From NCBI GenBank assembly GCA_017466455.1, contig JAFTUD010000007.1, positions 1 through 63,234 on the forward strand: a stretch of 63,234 nt of DNA, given 5' to 3'. The position numbers and the translations under genes are program-made. Shown one piece after another: positions 42,291-50,742 of this stretch. The notes under the pieces are model-generated. The model made no database searches and was not told where the DNA came from. It worked only from the letters and a program-made list of their open reading frames with translations. The stretch comes from Clostridia bacterium. GTDB taxonomy: Bacteria > Bacillota_A > Clostridia > Oscillospirales > CAG-272. How positions within the stretch are numbered: position 1 is the stretch's first letter; each line of letters starts with the position of its first letter.

Positions 42291-43715
42291 CTAAAATCTC
42301 TTTATTGAGTCGCCTATTGAGGTAATTTCGGTATTATTTGTGCCCTTAATCGGCTTTTCGGTGCTATGAACAGGACAGCCCGCACCGCCGACACAGCCCC
42401 CGACGCACGCCATACCCTCAATGAAGTTGACATCGCTCTTTCCGTATTTCATTTTAACGAGGGCGGAAACGCATTGCTCAATTCCGTTGCACGACACGCT
42501 CTTTAGCTCAAAAAGCTCATCACCGTGCTCGTAAATGCCCTCTCTTACCGCGTCGGCAAGTCCACCGCACTTTGCGAAGTTGCGACCGAAGTACGATGCG
42601 CCTACGGTGCTTTCCTCATTGAATACGGTAATATCAATATCACGGCTACCGAACAGGGCTTGAAGCTCCTCAAAGGTTATCACGCTATCAACATATTCCT
42701 TAACGCCGTCCTTTTGGAACTCGTGTTTCTTTGCGGTACACGGACCGATGAACACGAATTTTGAGCTTGGCTCTCTTTCCTTGAAGAACTTACAGATTGA
42801 AGCCATCGGGGAAAGGGTATGCGAGAGCATCGGAACAAGCTCGGGGAATTGCTTTTCAACATGAGAAACGAACGCAGGACAGCAGGAGCTGATAAGTGAG
42901 CCCTTTTTAACAAGCTCGCTTGACTCCGCATCGGCAACCATATCAGCGCCGAGCGCAGCCTCAATAACATCGGTAAAGCCGAGCGCCTTAATGCCCGCTA
43001 TTACCTGACCCTGCTTTGCATAGGCGAACTGTGTTGAAATTGACGGAGCAACGACTGCGTAAATCTTATAATTCCTTCCGCCGTCGCTTCCCAAAATCAT
43101 ATCAATTACATCGCATATGTACGATTTATCGGAGATTGCTCCCCACGGACAGTGATACGCGCAGTTTCCGCACGCGATACAGGTGGAGTTGTCAATCTTT
43201 GCTTCCTTTGTTTCACCGCCTGCGTAAATTGCCTTGATTTTGCACGCCTTTTCGCAGGGGCGTGTACGGTGAGTAATCGCGCCGTAGGGGCAAACGCGTG
43301 AGCATTGACCGCACTCAACGCACTTTGATTTGTCAATATGCGCAACATGCTTTTCATCGAAGGTGAGCGCGCCAAACTTGCACACATACTCGCAGTTATG
43401 CGCAAGACAGCCACGGCACGCCTCGCCTACCTCGTATCCGCCGGCAGGACATTCGTCGCACGCTATACCGATGACCTCAATGACATTCGGGTTGTTTTTA
43501 TCTCCGCCCATTGCCATCTTGACGCGCTCCTCAACGATTGCCCTCTCCTTATAGACACAGCAACGCGCGCTCGGTATATTTCCCGAAACAATCTTTTTCG
43601 GTATATCAAGAATGGTTTCAAGGAGCGTGCCGTTCCACTTTCTGCGGGCAACCTCCTTCAAAACCTTGTATTTTACATATTTTACCTCGGTATCAAATCT
43701 TCTTTTCTCTATCAT
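42291..43715 (-). CDS. [FeFe] hydrogenase, group B type
   Basis: 474 residues. N-terminal cysteine cluster CDECPAGGYEVGEACRGC and two [4Fe-4S] ferredoxin motifs CVECGQCSRVCP and CIACGNCAYHCP precede the H-cluster domain: L1 SSCCPAF, L2 IGPCTAKKHE, L3 MACVGGCVGGAG. These variants differ from group A (TSCCPGW, MPCxxK, CMACPGG) and match group B, whose physiological role is poorly known; it may reduce protons with ferredoxin. Cytoplasmic; no partner subunits nearby, so monomeric. Start has only a weak ribosome site. Confidence 0.9.
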   Translation of the reverse strand: MIEKRRFDTEVKYVKYKVLKEVARRKWNGTLLETILDIPKKIVSGNIPSARCCVYKERAIVEERVKMAMGGDKNNPNVIEVIGIACDECPAGGYEVGEACRGCLAHNCEYVCKFGALTFDEKHVAHIDKSKCVECGQCSRVCPYGAITHRTRPCEKACKIKAIYAGGETKEAKIDNSTCIACGNCAYHCPWGAISDKSYICDVIDMILGSDGGRNYKIYAVVAPSISTQFAYAKQGQVIAGIKALGFTDVIEAALGADMVADAESSELVKKGSLISSCCPAFVSHVEKQFPELVPMLSHTLSPMASICKFFKEREPSSKFVFIGPCTAKKHEFQKDGVKEYVDSVITFEELQALFGSRDIDITVFNEESTVGASYFGRNFAKCGGLADAVREGIYEHGDELFELKSVSCNGIEQCVSALVKMKYGKSDVNFIEGMACVGGCVGGAGCPVHSTEKPIKGTNNTEITSIGDSIKRF

Positions 43716-43849
43716 ATACTCTCTCTTCCCAAAAAACAGTCTAAATCATCTTATATTTTATCATATAATAAATAAAAAGTAAATATAAATTATAAATTTT
43801 ATTTTTCGGGGCGAAAAAAATGCGGTGAGCCACCGCGGTGCGGGGAAGC

Positions 43850-44045
43850 CCCCGCGGGCAATATCCGACTTCGTTTAGTACGAATTGCTTCTATACTCCC
43901 CGAGCAATATTCTAACCTATCACTCCGAATTCCTCATTCCGAATTCCGCATTTGCGTCAGCACCATTCCCCGAGCAATACTCTAATGCCGAAGGCAATTC
44001 ATGTCGCAAGGCGACAAAAAAGAGCTTCAAGCGAAGCTCTTTTTG
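43850..44045. repeat. Mosaic of GC hairpin, TTTAGTACGAATTG module and terminator
   Basis: GCGGGG/CCCCGC hairpin, a CCGACTTCGTTTAGTACGAA module and CCGAATTCCTCATTCCG strings, then GCCgaaGGC and GTCGcaagGCGAC units with AATTCAT. A bidirectional terminator AGAGCTTC / GAAGCTCT (44021-44040) with A- and T-runs closes the stretch. Confidence 0.75.
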
Positions 44046-44049
44046 TTAA

Positions 44050-44414
44050 GTTAGTGACTTTTGGTTTGCGCCATTGCAGCATCGATGGGATAGCGAAATG
44101 GATGCAAATATCGTAATTCTTGAAAACTTGTTTTCACTTAGAATTACCTATGCACGCGACCGAAGGGAGTCGCAAGGGGTGAACACGAAGTCGTATAGGG
44201 GTTCCCCGAAACGAATGAAATGAATTTTGGGGGTTCCCGTCGGCGTACTTTGTACGACAGTGCGAGTGGTCGCCACTAAAAAGTAGACATAAAAAGAAGA
44301 TAACCTGCAAATTGCTTTGCAGGTTATCAACATTAGTTTTATAAGCGATTAGTGTAGACAAGCGTTTTTTGTAAAGGTTTGTCTACTTTTGGTTTGCGCC
44401 ATTGCAGCATCCCA
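44050..44414 (-). repeat. Family F 3' cassette (F3), complete
   Basis: Bounded by direct copies of CTTTTGGTTTGCGCCATTGC (44051 and 44385), the right one reaching within four bases of the BspA gene's stop. Inside, in gene direction: perfect 13-bp terminator hairpin GATAACCTGCAAA / TTTGCAGGTTATC (44299-44328) plus T-tract, GGCGACC..GTACAAAGTAC, GGGG palindromes and the GTAATTCT hairpin (44113-44147). Matches F1 module by module. Confidence 0.8.
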
Positions 44415-47400
44415 TCAGTTTTCTTTGCCTGTGTATGAGGCAGGAGCGAGCGCCACGGGGCAAGCGCGATTTACGCTTACTGTATTGAGGCTTACTCCGT
44501 CAAAGCTCATAACGCCATTATCCTTTTCGGGCATGGTGTATTGAACATAGCTGATTTCCTCAGCGCCGTTTCCGTCAAGGTCGGCAATCACATATGCGGT
44601 GATAAGAAGGTCAAGGCTCTTAAGTGTTTCACTGTTAATGCCTGTAATGCTGAGGTTAAACGCGCTGTATCCCCTCTCGGTAAGCTCAACCTGAAGTCCC
44701 TTAGCCGAGATTATCTTAAAGAGTGCATCAACAAGTCCGTTTTCTGATGCGTCTTGTGCGTTTGCGATGATTATACCGAGCTTGATTTTGCCGTTTATGC
44801 TCTCATAGAGGCTAAGAAGCTCATCATTGATTTGATAACCGCCGTCAAGACCGTTTCTTGCTCCAAGCTCATCACGAACCGAGTAGCCGAGCGCTACGAT
44901 GATAGGTGCGGTTACAACTTTGTTTGAAACTACCTCGCAAACAAGACACTTGTCGCCCTTTTCTCCGTCCTTGTCGAAGCCTTGTGCGTATACGATATAT
45001 GCCTCATACTCGTGTGTTGAGTAGTCACGGAAGATTGAATATTCTTCTTTTTCGCCACAAGTTGTGCAAGAGTAAACTATCAAACCAAGGTCCTTACAGT
45101 TAGGCATTACGGTAATAACTCCACCGTCTTTATTATGCTCAAGGGTTGGGATTTCTTCGGTGCTTACAACCTTATCACAAACGAAGCAAGTGCCAACTTT
45201 TGTGCCTACCTGTGTGCAAGAAGGCGCTGTTTCGGTGTAAACTGTTGCGTGTGTGAATGCAACTGTATGTTCCTTTCTATCAGCACTTGATGAAACGAAC
45301 CAAGTCTTGCCTGTCGAACAGTCAAGGAATGTTGCATTGTCCATTCTGTTAGCATAACCTTGGTTCTTTATTGCGTTAGCAAATACATCAATTGCCTCAA
45401 CGCTTTCCATGAAAATTCTTGTGTTGTTACGGCCTGCAAGAACCGCCTGACCGCTAACTGTTACATAACCCTTGATGTAGTAGTATTGTGTAGCGGTGTT
45501 ACTTGTAAACTCTTGGCCGAGGTCGAGCGCGGTTTCGGGAGTGTCACCACCCTCAATGTATATAGAAACGAGTGCGTTTGAGTCGTTAAATGCAAATTTT
45601 TCGCTAAGGTCACAGCCCTTCGCAATATGTGCCTCTCTTATGATTGAGCCACCAAGGTTTGCGTATGCTCCAACATATGAAAGATATGTTTTAAATTCGT
45701 AAGGAATTTCTGTTGATGCCTGTTTTATTGCATTAAGTCCTTTGAAGTGGATTTCGGTAATTGTTCCTTTGAAGATAAATTCATCAACGGTGATTGCTCT
45801 ACCCATACAAAAGGCTTCTCTCTCGATTTTTGTAACGCCCTTGCCGACTACGATGTTTTTAAGGTCGTAGCAGTCGCCAAAGCAACCAACGCCCGAGCCA
45901 CCCGCAATTCTTGTAACTGTATCGGGAATATAGATTGACTTGATTGATTTTGCCTTAAAGCCCTGAACTGTCTTTACCTCAACAACATCATCGCCAACCA
46001 TAACGAATGATGGGAAGTAGATTACCGTTCTATCAAACGACGCGCTTGATGGTGTCAAAACTCCGTCCGCGCTAACGCTAACATATTCAAGTGTTGCGTC
46101 AAACAGTCCGTAGCCCTCGATATAGCACTTATTAACAAGAGAAATACTTGTAGTTTCGCCAACCTCACCACAGTATTCGCAAGAATATGTTACTGCAAGG
46201 TTTGAGCCCGTTACCGCACCGTATGTCACTACTGTATTTGAGTGAGAATCTTTTTCTACGAATGCGCCAACTTCTTCAAGTCCACAAACTGTGCAGTGAA
46301 ATTCGGTATAGCCGATTGACTGACATGATGGGGTTTTGGTTTTTGTTTCAAACTCGTGATTTCCGAGCTCAGTGCCTTCATAAACGATGTCTTCATCACC
46401 ACAAGCATAGCAAATATATGCCTCGCGTCTTGCGTAGGTGCAGTTTGCCTCACGAACAACTGTCTCGGCAGTCCAACAGTGCGCGCTTGCTGTTTGACCC
46501 TCGCTTAACACTCCGCTTGTTGTTGAAGTAAAGGAAAGACCGTCATTGCATGAGTAGTATGTTACACTATTATCAAGTCTGTCGCTACCTGATTGCTTTG
46601 AAATTGCGGTAACAAGTTCCTCAATTTGAGCCTTTGTTGACATATAGATGCTCATACTGTTGCCGGAGAGAATATTCGTTGAGTTTGTTGTCGCTCTACC
46701 ATTGATAGCAACCTTGAGTCCCGAGCTTGCACCCGAGAAAAGCTCCTTAGGAAGCTCTCTTACTGTGCCTTCCTTAACATTGATAACAACGAGGTCAAAG
46801 CTTGTTCCGTTAAAGCAACGGCTTCCAAGTGCAACATCCTCGGGAATTATTATCGTTCCGCTAATTCCACTGCTGATAAACGCCTCATCACCGATATACT
46901 CAATATTAGGTGAAAACTCAAAGTCAATACCCTTTATAAATGACGCACCGTTAAACGCGAGATTTTCAAAACGGGTAACATTTGAAAGGTCAAGCTCAAA
47001 TGCCTTGAACGGGTCACTACCCTTTGTAAGAGAGTTGAATGCGTATACGCCTACTTTTGTAATCTTAGATTTCAAAACAAACGCAGTAACGCCCTTTGAA
47101 CCGCTGAACACCTCTTGCTCAATCTCGGTAAGACCGTTTCCGATGTAGATATCTCTAAGATTAGAGTTACCAAAGCATCCCTGTCCGCTACCGCCACCCA
47201 AACGGGTAACACAGTCGGGAACATAGATGTTATAAGTGAGCCATCCACCGTTTGAACCGTTAAAAGCAAATGGTGCAACAGTTTTAACATTGTATACCTC
47301 ACCGCCATAAGTTACGGTTGATGGGATAACAAGGTCGCCACCTGCAAACGAGCCTCTGCCCGTTACAGTCGCGGTCATTGTTTCATCATCAAGAGAATAT

Positions 47401-47573
47401 ACAAGACCTCTTGTCGGTGACGGAATTGTCACTCCGTCAAGTCCTGCTATCGTGCAATCGCCAAGTGTCATATTGCTTCCGTCATCGGTAACCGAGGTTG
47501 CCGCACTAACCGAAAGCACAAGCGCACAGCACAAAATTATGCACATAGCAAGCATTGTTAGTAGCTTTTTCAT
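44415..47573 (-). CDS. Large BspA-like secreted surface protein
   Basis: 1052 residues from the ATG at 47573 (AAGGAG upstream), so that it begins with a signal peptide (MKKLLTMLAMCIILCCALVLSVSAA). Two blocks of LRR_5 repeats (~60-300 and ~540-720) alternate with two ~100-residue blocks of repeated CxxC pairs (CYACGDE, CTVCGLEE, CEYCGE; CFVCDKV, CTTCGEK, CLVCEV) that could bind zinc. The C-terminus carries a beta-rich domain. No LPXTG is seen. A likely secreted adhesin or matrix protein. Single gene with its own promoter; followed by cassette F3. Confidence 0.9.
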   Translation of the reverse strand: MKKLLTMLAMCIILCCALVLSVSAATSVTDDGSNMTLGDCTIAGLDGVTIPSPTRGLVYSLDDETMTATVTGRGSFAGGDLVIPSTVTYGGEVYNVKTVAPFAFNGSNGGWLTYNIYVPDCVTRLGGGSGQGCFGNSNLRDIYIGNGLTEIEQEVFSGSKGVTAFVLKSKITKVGVYAFNSLTKGSDPFKAFELDLSNVTRFENLAFNGASFIKGIDFEFSPNIEYIGDEAFISSGISGTIIIPEDVALGSRCFNGTSFDLVVINVKEGTVRELPKELFSGASSGLKVAINGRATTNSTNILSGNSMSIYMSTKAQIEELVTAISKQSGSDRLDNSVTYYSCNDGLSFTSTTSGVLSEGQTASAHCWTAETVVREANCTYARREAYICYACGDEDIVYEGTELGNHEFETKTKTPSCQSIGYTEFHCTVCGLEEVGAFVEKDSHSNTVVTYGAVTGSNLAVTYSCEYCGEVGETTSISLVNKCYIEGYGLFDATLEYVSVSADGVLTPSSASFDRTVIYFPSFVMVGDDVVEVKTVQGFKAKSIKSIYIPDTVTRIAGGSGVGCFGDCYDLKNIVVGKGVTKIEREAFCMGRAITVDEFIFKGTITEIHFKGLNAIKQASTEIPYEFKTYLSYVGAYANLGGSIIREAHIAKGCDLSEKFAFNDSNALVSIYIEGGDTPETALDLGQEFTSNTATQYYYIKGYVTVSGQAVLAGRNNTRIFMESVEAIDVFANAIKNQGYANRMDNATFLDCSTGKTWFVSSSADRKEHTVAFTHATVYTETAPSCTQVGTKVGTCFVCDKVVSTEEIPTLEHNKDGGVITVMPNCKDLGLIVYSCTTCGEKEEYSIFRDYSTHEYEAYIVYAQGFDKDGEKGDKCLVCEVVSNKVVTAPIIVALGYSVRDELGARNGLDGGYQINDELLSLYESINGKIKLGIIIANAQDASENGLVDALFKIISAKGLQVELTERGYSAFNLSITGINSETLKSLDLLITAYVIADLDGNGAEEISYVQYTMPEKDNGVMSFDGVSLNTVSVNRACPVALAPASYTGKEN

Positions 47574-47632
47574 AATTTTCTCCTTTTCGGGGTCAAGTGG
47601 CTCGACACCCGTCATAAAATACTTATAGGTAT

Positions 47633-47661
47633 ATATTATCATATAATATTCAAGATGTCAA
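47633..47661 (-). promoter_or_regulatory. Sigma-A promoter of BspA-like gene
   Basis: Minus strand TTGACA (47656-47661), 17-base spacer, TAATAT (47633-47638), 60 bases before the start. Confidence 0.7.
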
Positions 47662-47685
47662 GACATCAAATAAAATATGATATAA

Positions 47686-47710
47686 AAAAGACCTCGTGCG
47701 AGGCCTTTTT
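47686..47710. terminator. Terminator of SGNH gene
   Basis: Short stem CCTCG (47692-47696) / CGAGG (47699-47703) extended by flanking pairs, with A-run left and T-run right; seven bases before the SGNH stop and effective for that minus-strand gene. Confidence 0.75.
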
Positions 47711-47717
47711 GCTTTTG

Positions 47718-48371
47718 TCAATACAAATTTTTCGCGCCTATCACTTTCATAATCTTTGACGCTATAATCATTGACCCAACCCAGTTAGGATGCACTCTGT
47801 CCCACGAGATGTAGGCAGGATATCTATGCTCTAAGTGCTTATCAAAGTCCTCTTGAACATCTATGTAGGTTGCTCCGTACTTTTTAGCCACATCAGCGCA
47901 TATTTTCGCATATTCCACGGTCATTTTCTTCATAGGGTCATCGTTGTTTGCTTCCATATAAAACGGACTGATGATAAAGAGCCCCTTTACCTTGCCAAGG
48001 GTTCTTTCACAAACTGCCTCTATGTTCGCTCTGTATGCTTCGGGGGAGCGCTCGCTATGGTCAAACGCAGGCTCATCAAAGTGACGCCATACATCGTTTG
48101 CCCCTATCATAAAGAATACATAGTCGGGCTTGCATGCCTCTACATTCGTTTCCCAGTCGCGAAGCATATCCGCGCTTGTCGCTCCGCTACAGCCTACATT
48201 TGTAATATGAATTAGTTTTTCGGGATACAAAACACTAAGCATACTGTCAATGTTTCTTACATATCCGTTTCCAACACCCTCCCAAAGTCCTTCTCCGTAT
48301 GGGCGCTTTCTTCCGCTATCCGTTACACTGTCACCCGCAAATACTACTCTGTCTCCATTTTCAAAAATCAT
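47718..48371 (-). CDS. SGNH/GDSL-type esterase
   Basis: 217 residues. SGNH blocks: block I GDSVTD with the nucleophile Ser, block II glycine in NVGCSGATS, block III FMIGANDVW, block V DRVHPNW with Asp and His of the triad. No signal peptide. Members deacetylate sugars or cleave esters; substrate open, though plant-glycan enzymes occur elsewhere in the window. ATG follows GAGGTAG. Confidence 0.9.
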   Translation of the reverse strand: MIFENGDRVVFAGDSVTDSGRKRPYGEGLWEGVGNGYVRNIDSMLSVLYPEKLIHITNVGCSGATSADMLRDWETNVEACKPDYVFFMIGANDVWRHFDEPAFDHSERSPEAYRANIEAVCERTLGKVKGLFIISPFYMEANNDDPMKKMTVEYAKICADVAKKYGATYIDVQEDFDKHLEHRYPAYISWDRVHPNWVGSMIIASKIMKVIGAKNLY

Positions 48372-48407
48372 TTTTTCTACCTCGTTTTATATATTTTTAT
48401 ATATTTT

Positions 48408-48790
48408 CCTACTTTTTCTTTGAGAGAAGAAAAAGTAGCAAAAAGAAACTAAACTAATCAAAAACCCTATAAGCTTTTTTCTCCTGCCTGCCGAGGCTCT
48501 CGGCAAAAAGTAGCAAAAAGAAACTAAACTAAACTAATCAAAAGCCCTATAAGCTTCTTTCTCCTGCCCGCCCGAGTACCTCGGGTCGTAAACTCCGCCT
48601 TTATTTAGTACAAATTGTTTCTACACGCCCCGAGCAATATTCTAACTTATCATTCCGCACTCCGCATTCCGAACTCCGAATTTGCGACAGCACCATTCCG
48701 CACTCCGCATTCCGAACTCCGAATTTGCGACAGCACCATTCCGAATTCCGAATTCCGCATTTGAACTTGCTCAGTGCTCGGCTTCAAGGG
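48408..48790. repeat. Family H hairpin (H4), tandem AAAGTAGC repeats, CCGAA strings
   Basis: CTACTTTTTCTTT..AAGAAAAAGTAG (48408-48438) precedes the SGNH start. A ~70-bp unit (AAAAAGTAGCAAAAAGAAAC with an ATAAGCTTTTTTCTCCTGCC tail) is repeated twice. Then CCCGAGtacCTCGGG, a TTTAGTACAAATTG module, and strings of CCGAACTCCGAATTTGCGAC to 48770. No gene is seen. Confidence 0.75.
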
Positions 48791-48791
48791 T

Positions 48792-48897
48792 TGATAGGCT
48801 AAAATTTTTTAGGCGCACCACAGTTGACAGGCGATGGCTATCTTGTGATAGTCGAGGTTGTCAACGAGGAGCAACAACGAAAATTGACGCCTATCGG
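48792..48897. repeat. Family A palindromic element (A5)
   Basis: Core TTTTAGGCGCACC, stem GTTGACA / TGTCAAC with inner CTATC / GATAG, GAGGAGCAACAACG. Outer arms GATAGGC (48793-48799) / GCCTATC (48890-48896); the right arm spans the flavin reductase stop. Confidence 0.8.
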
Positions 48898-49445
48898 CGC
48901 TTGACGGAGAAGCCAAATTTGCCGATGCGCTTTGCAAGTTCATAGTACTCCCCGTGAGCATAGGCGCACAGGTGCGCTCTGTTTATGCAGATTTTATCAC
49001 CCTCAAACATTTTTTCATCTACATTGACGCTCAAAATGTCCGCAAGGAACATATCGTGCGAGCCAAGGGGGATTATGTCGCTCACCTTACATTCTATATT
49101 GATGGGGCACTCCTCAATTGTGGGGGCGCTCACATCGTTTGATTTCAGTGGGGTAAGTGCGCATTTTTTGAACTTATCTACCTTTCTTCCCGTATACATT
49201 CCGCAAAAATCCGCCTTTTTGGCAAGCTCCCTTGGAACGAGGTTGATTACAAATTCACCGCTTTCCTTGATAAGACCGTATGAATACCTCTCGGGGCGCA
49301 CTGAAATGTATGTTTTGGGCGGTACTGTGTTCGTAATTCCGCACCACGCTATCGTAATTATATTCGGCTTTTCCATGCTTCCGCAGGATACCATCACCGC
49401 AGGAACAGGCGCTACCACCGCCCCCGCCTTTAGCCTTCTCTTCAT
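48891..49445 (-). CDS. Flavin reductase family protein (flavoredoxin-like)
   Basis: 184 residues. FMN-binding split-barrel fold: VPAVMVSCGSMEKPNIITIAWCGI, SVRPERYSYGLIKESGEFVINL and CGMYTGRKVDKF are typical of the flavin reductase-like/flavoredoxin group, which binds FMN for electron transfer or reduction. Physiological partner unknown. ATG follows AAAGGAG; a family H hairpin precedes it and element A5 contains its stop codon. Confidence 0.9.
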   Translation of the reverse strand: MKRRLKAGAVVAPVPAVMVSCGSMEKPNIITIAWCGITNTVPPKTYISVRPERYSYGLIKESGEFVINLVPRELAKKADFCGMYTGRKVDKFKKCALTPLKSNDVSAPTIEECPINIECKVSDIIPLGSHDMFLADILSVNVDEKMFEGDKICINRAHLCAYAHGEYYELAKRIGKFGFSVKRR

Positions 49446-49467
49446 TTTAACTCCTTTGTTATTTTAT

Positions 49468-49690
49468 CTACTTTTTCTTTGCTAAAAAGAAAAAGATAGC
49501 AAAAAGAAAAGAAATTTGGGACATCTATACCATAAACAACCATTCTGCCCAAGTGCCTCGGTGGACAAGCTCCGACATCGTGCAGTACAAATTGTTTCCG
49601 CACTCCGAACTCCGCACTCCGAATTCCGAATTTGCGATAGCACTGTTCCGAATTTGCGATAGCACTGTTCCGAATTTGCGTTAGCAACAC
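49468..49690. repeat. Family H hairpin (H5) and intergenic mosaic
   Basis: CTACTTTTTCTTT..AAAGAAAAAG (49470-49495) upstream of the flavin reductase, then a CCGACATCGTGCAGTACAAA module and repeated CCGAATTTGCGATAGCACTG units up to the end of the pth gene. Confidence 0.7.
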
Positions 49691-49694
49691 GCTA

Positions 49695-50324
49695 TCAACG
49701 ATTGAAACGGCACATGGCTCCATCATAGTCCCCCTCAACCATCAATTTCAATGCTTCGGGAACACATTCCACGGTATTTTTCACCTTTTCAAGGTCGTCC
49801 TTTGGGAATTTGCCCAAAACCCAATCAACGACATCGTAATCGGGGTGGGGCTTTTGACCTATTCCGAGCTTTATACGGGGGAATGTGTCTGTTTTTAGGT
49901 GTTCTATTATACTTTTCAGACCCTTTTGTCCGCCCGAGCTTCCCTTTTTTCGGATACGCATTTTGCCTACATCAAGGCTCATATCATCGCTTATTACAAT
50001 TACATTCTCGGGGGCTATCTTATAAAATCGGCTTGCCTCGGCAACTGCCTCGCCCGAATTATTCATATATGTCTGTGGCTTCATTAAGAGGACACGGCTT
50101 TCGCCGATTTTCGCCTCGGTGACAAGTGATTTGAACCTTGCCCTGTCACACTTAACCCCAAGCACGGAGCAAAGACGGTCAAGCGCTATCCACCCCGCAT
50201 TGTGTCGGGTCAGCGCATACTCCTCTCCGGGGTTGCCAAGACCTACTATAATGTGCGAAATAGCGCCACCCTGTGTCGCGCTTTTCTCGCTTTCTATCTT
50301 TTTAAACAAATCAAAAATTGACAT
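49695..50324 (-). CDS. pth: Peptidyl-tRNA hydrolase
   Basis: 209 residues. Catalytic region VGLGNPGEEYALTRHNAGW with the active-site His, QTYMNNSGEAV, VISDDMSLDVGKMRIRKKGSSGGQKGLKSI with the catalytic Asp, and KLGIGQKPH. It has ~22 extra residues at the N-terminus (MSIFDLFKKIESEKSATQGG), a plausible amphipathic helix; an internal start without it has no ribosome site, so the long form is kept. It recycles peptidyl-tRNA dropped by ribosomes. Confidence 0.95.
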   Translation of the reverse strand: MSIFDLFKKIESEKSATQGGAISHIIVGLGNPGEEYALTRHNAGWIALDRLCSVLGVKCDRARFKSLVTEAKIGESRVLLMKPQTYMNNSGEAVAEASRFYKIAPENVIVISDDMSLDVGKMRIRKKGSSGGQKGLKSIIEHLKTDTFPRIKLGIGQKPHPDYDVVDWVLGKFPKDDLEKVKNTVECVPEALKLMVEGDYDGAMCRFNR

Positions 50325-50340
50325 AGTATACCTCGTATAA

Positions 50341-50530
50341 GTGCGGATAAGTGACAGTCCAAGAACACGAGCCTCGGCGAAGTGCGATTGGTTTAGTGGA
50401 ACTTATGCAAGCGACCGTAGGGAGTCGCAATGCGGGGTTCGGATGTGCGCACACCCCAAGAACACGAGCCTTGGCGAAGTGCGATTGGCTGGTGGTAGCC
50501 ATGCAAGCGACCGTAGGGAGTCGCAGTGAG
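50341..50530. repeat. Two tandem copies of reversed tRNA-like-named modules (CCGTAGGGAGTCGC / GCGAAGTGCGATTGG)
   Basis: Two ~85-bp direct repeats: AAGAACACGAGCCT, GGCGAAGTGCGATTGGCT, GCAAGCGACCGTAGGGAGTC. They are the reverse-oriented modules found at 180-340, 10690-10780 and 21575-21650. No gene is supported here. Confidence 0.75.
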
Positions 50531-50614
50531 GAATTCGGAATGAAAATTCCTTATTCTTTAATCCGTAGCCGTATTCTTTTTTCATTGTATTATTTTTGCA
50601 AGCTTCCTTGCACA

Positions 50615-50738
50615 AGGCTTAGGCTTTCAGAGCGAGCAAGACAAGGCGGACTGGAAACCACGGGCGAAGGCTATCTTTACGATAGTCAAGGTCGTGGTTG
50701 AAGCCCAACGCAGTATTGCGACGCTATCAAAGCCTAAG
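50615..50738. repeat. Family A palindromic element (A6)
   Basis: Core GCAAGACAAGGCGGACTGG, stem CCACG / CGTGG with inner CTATC / GATAG, then GAAGCCCAACGCAGTATTGCG. Outer arms CTTAGGCTTT / AAAGCCTAAG, 10 bp perfect; right arm ends five bases before the stop of the beta-helix gene. Confidence 0.8.
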
Positions 50739-50742
50739 AAAA

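Noticed and set aside
44050..44414. Insertion sequence bounded by direct repeats
   Set aside because: No transposase, no terminal inverted repeats; the outer direct repeats are the conserved family F start itself.
50341..50701. Coding frames of 60-116 residues in the repeat region before the GlmU-like gene
   Set aside because: They translate the same repeat modules (Cys-Asp-Arg-Arg-Glu-Ser-Gln) seen in other intergenic stretches in several frames.
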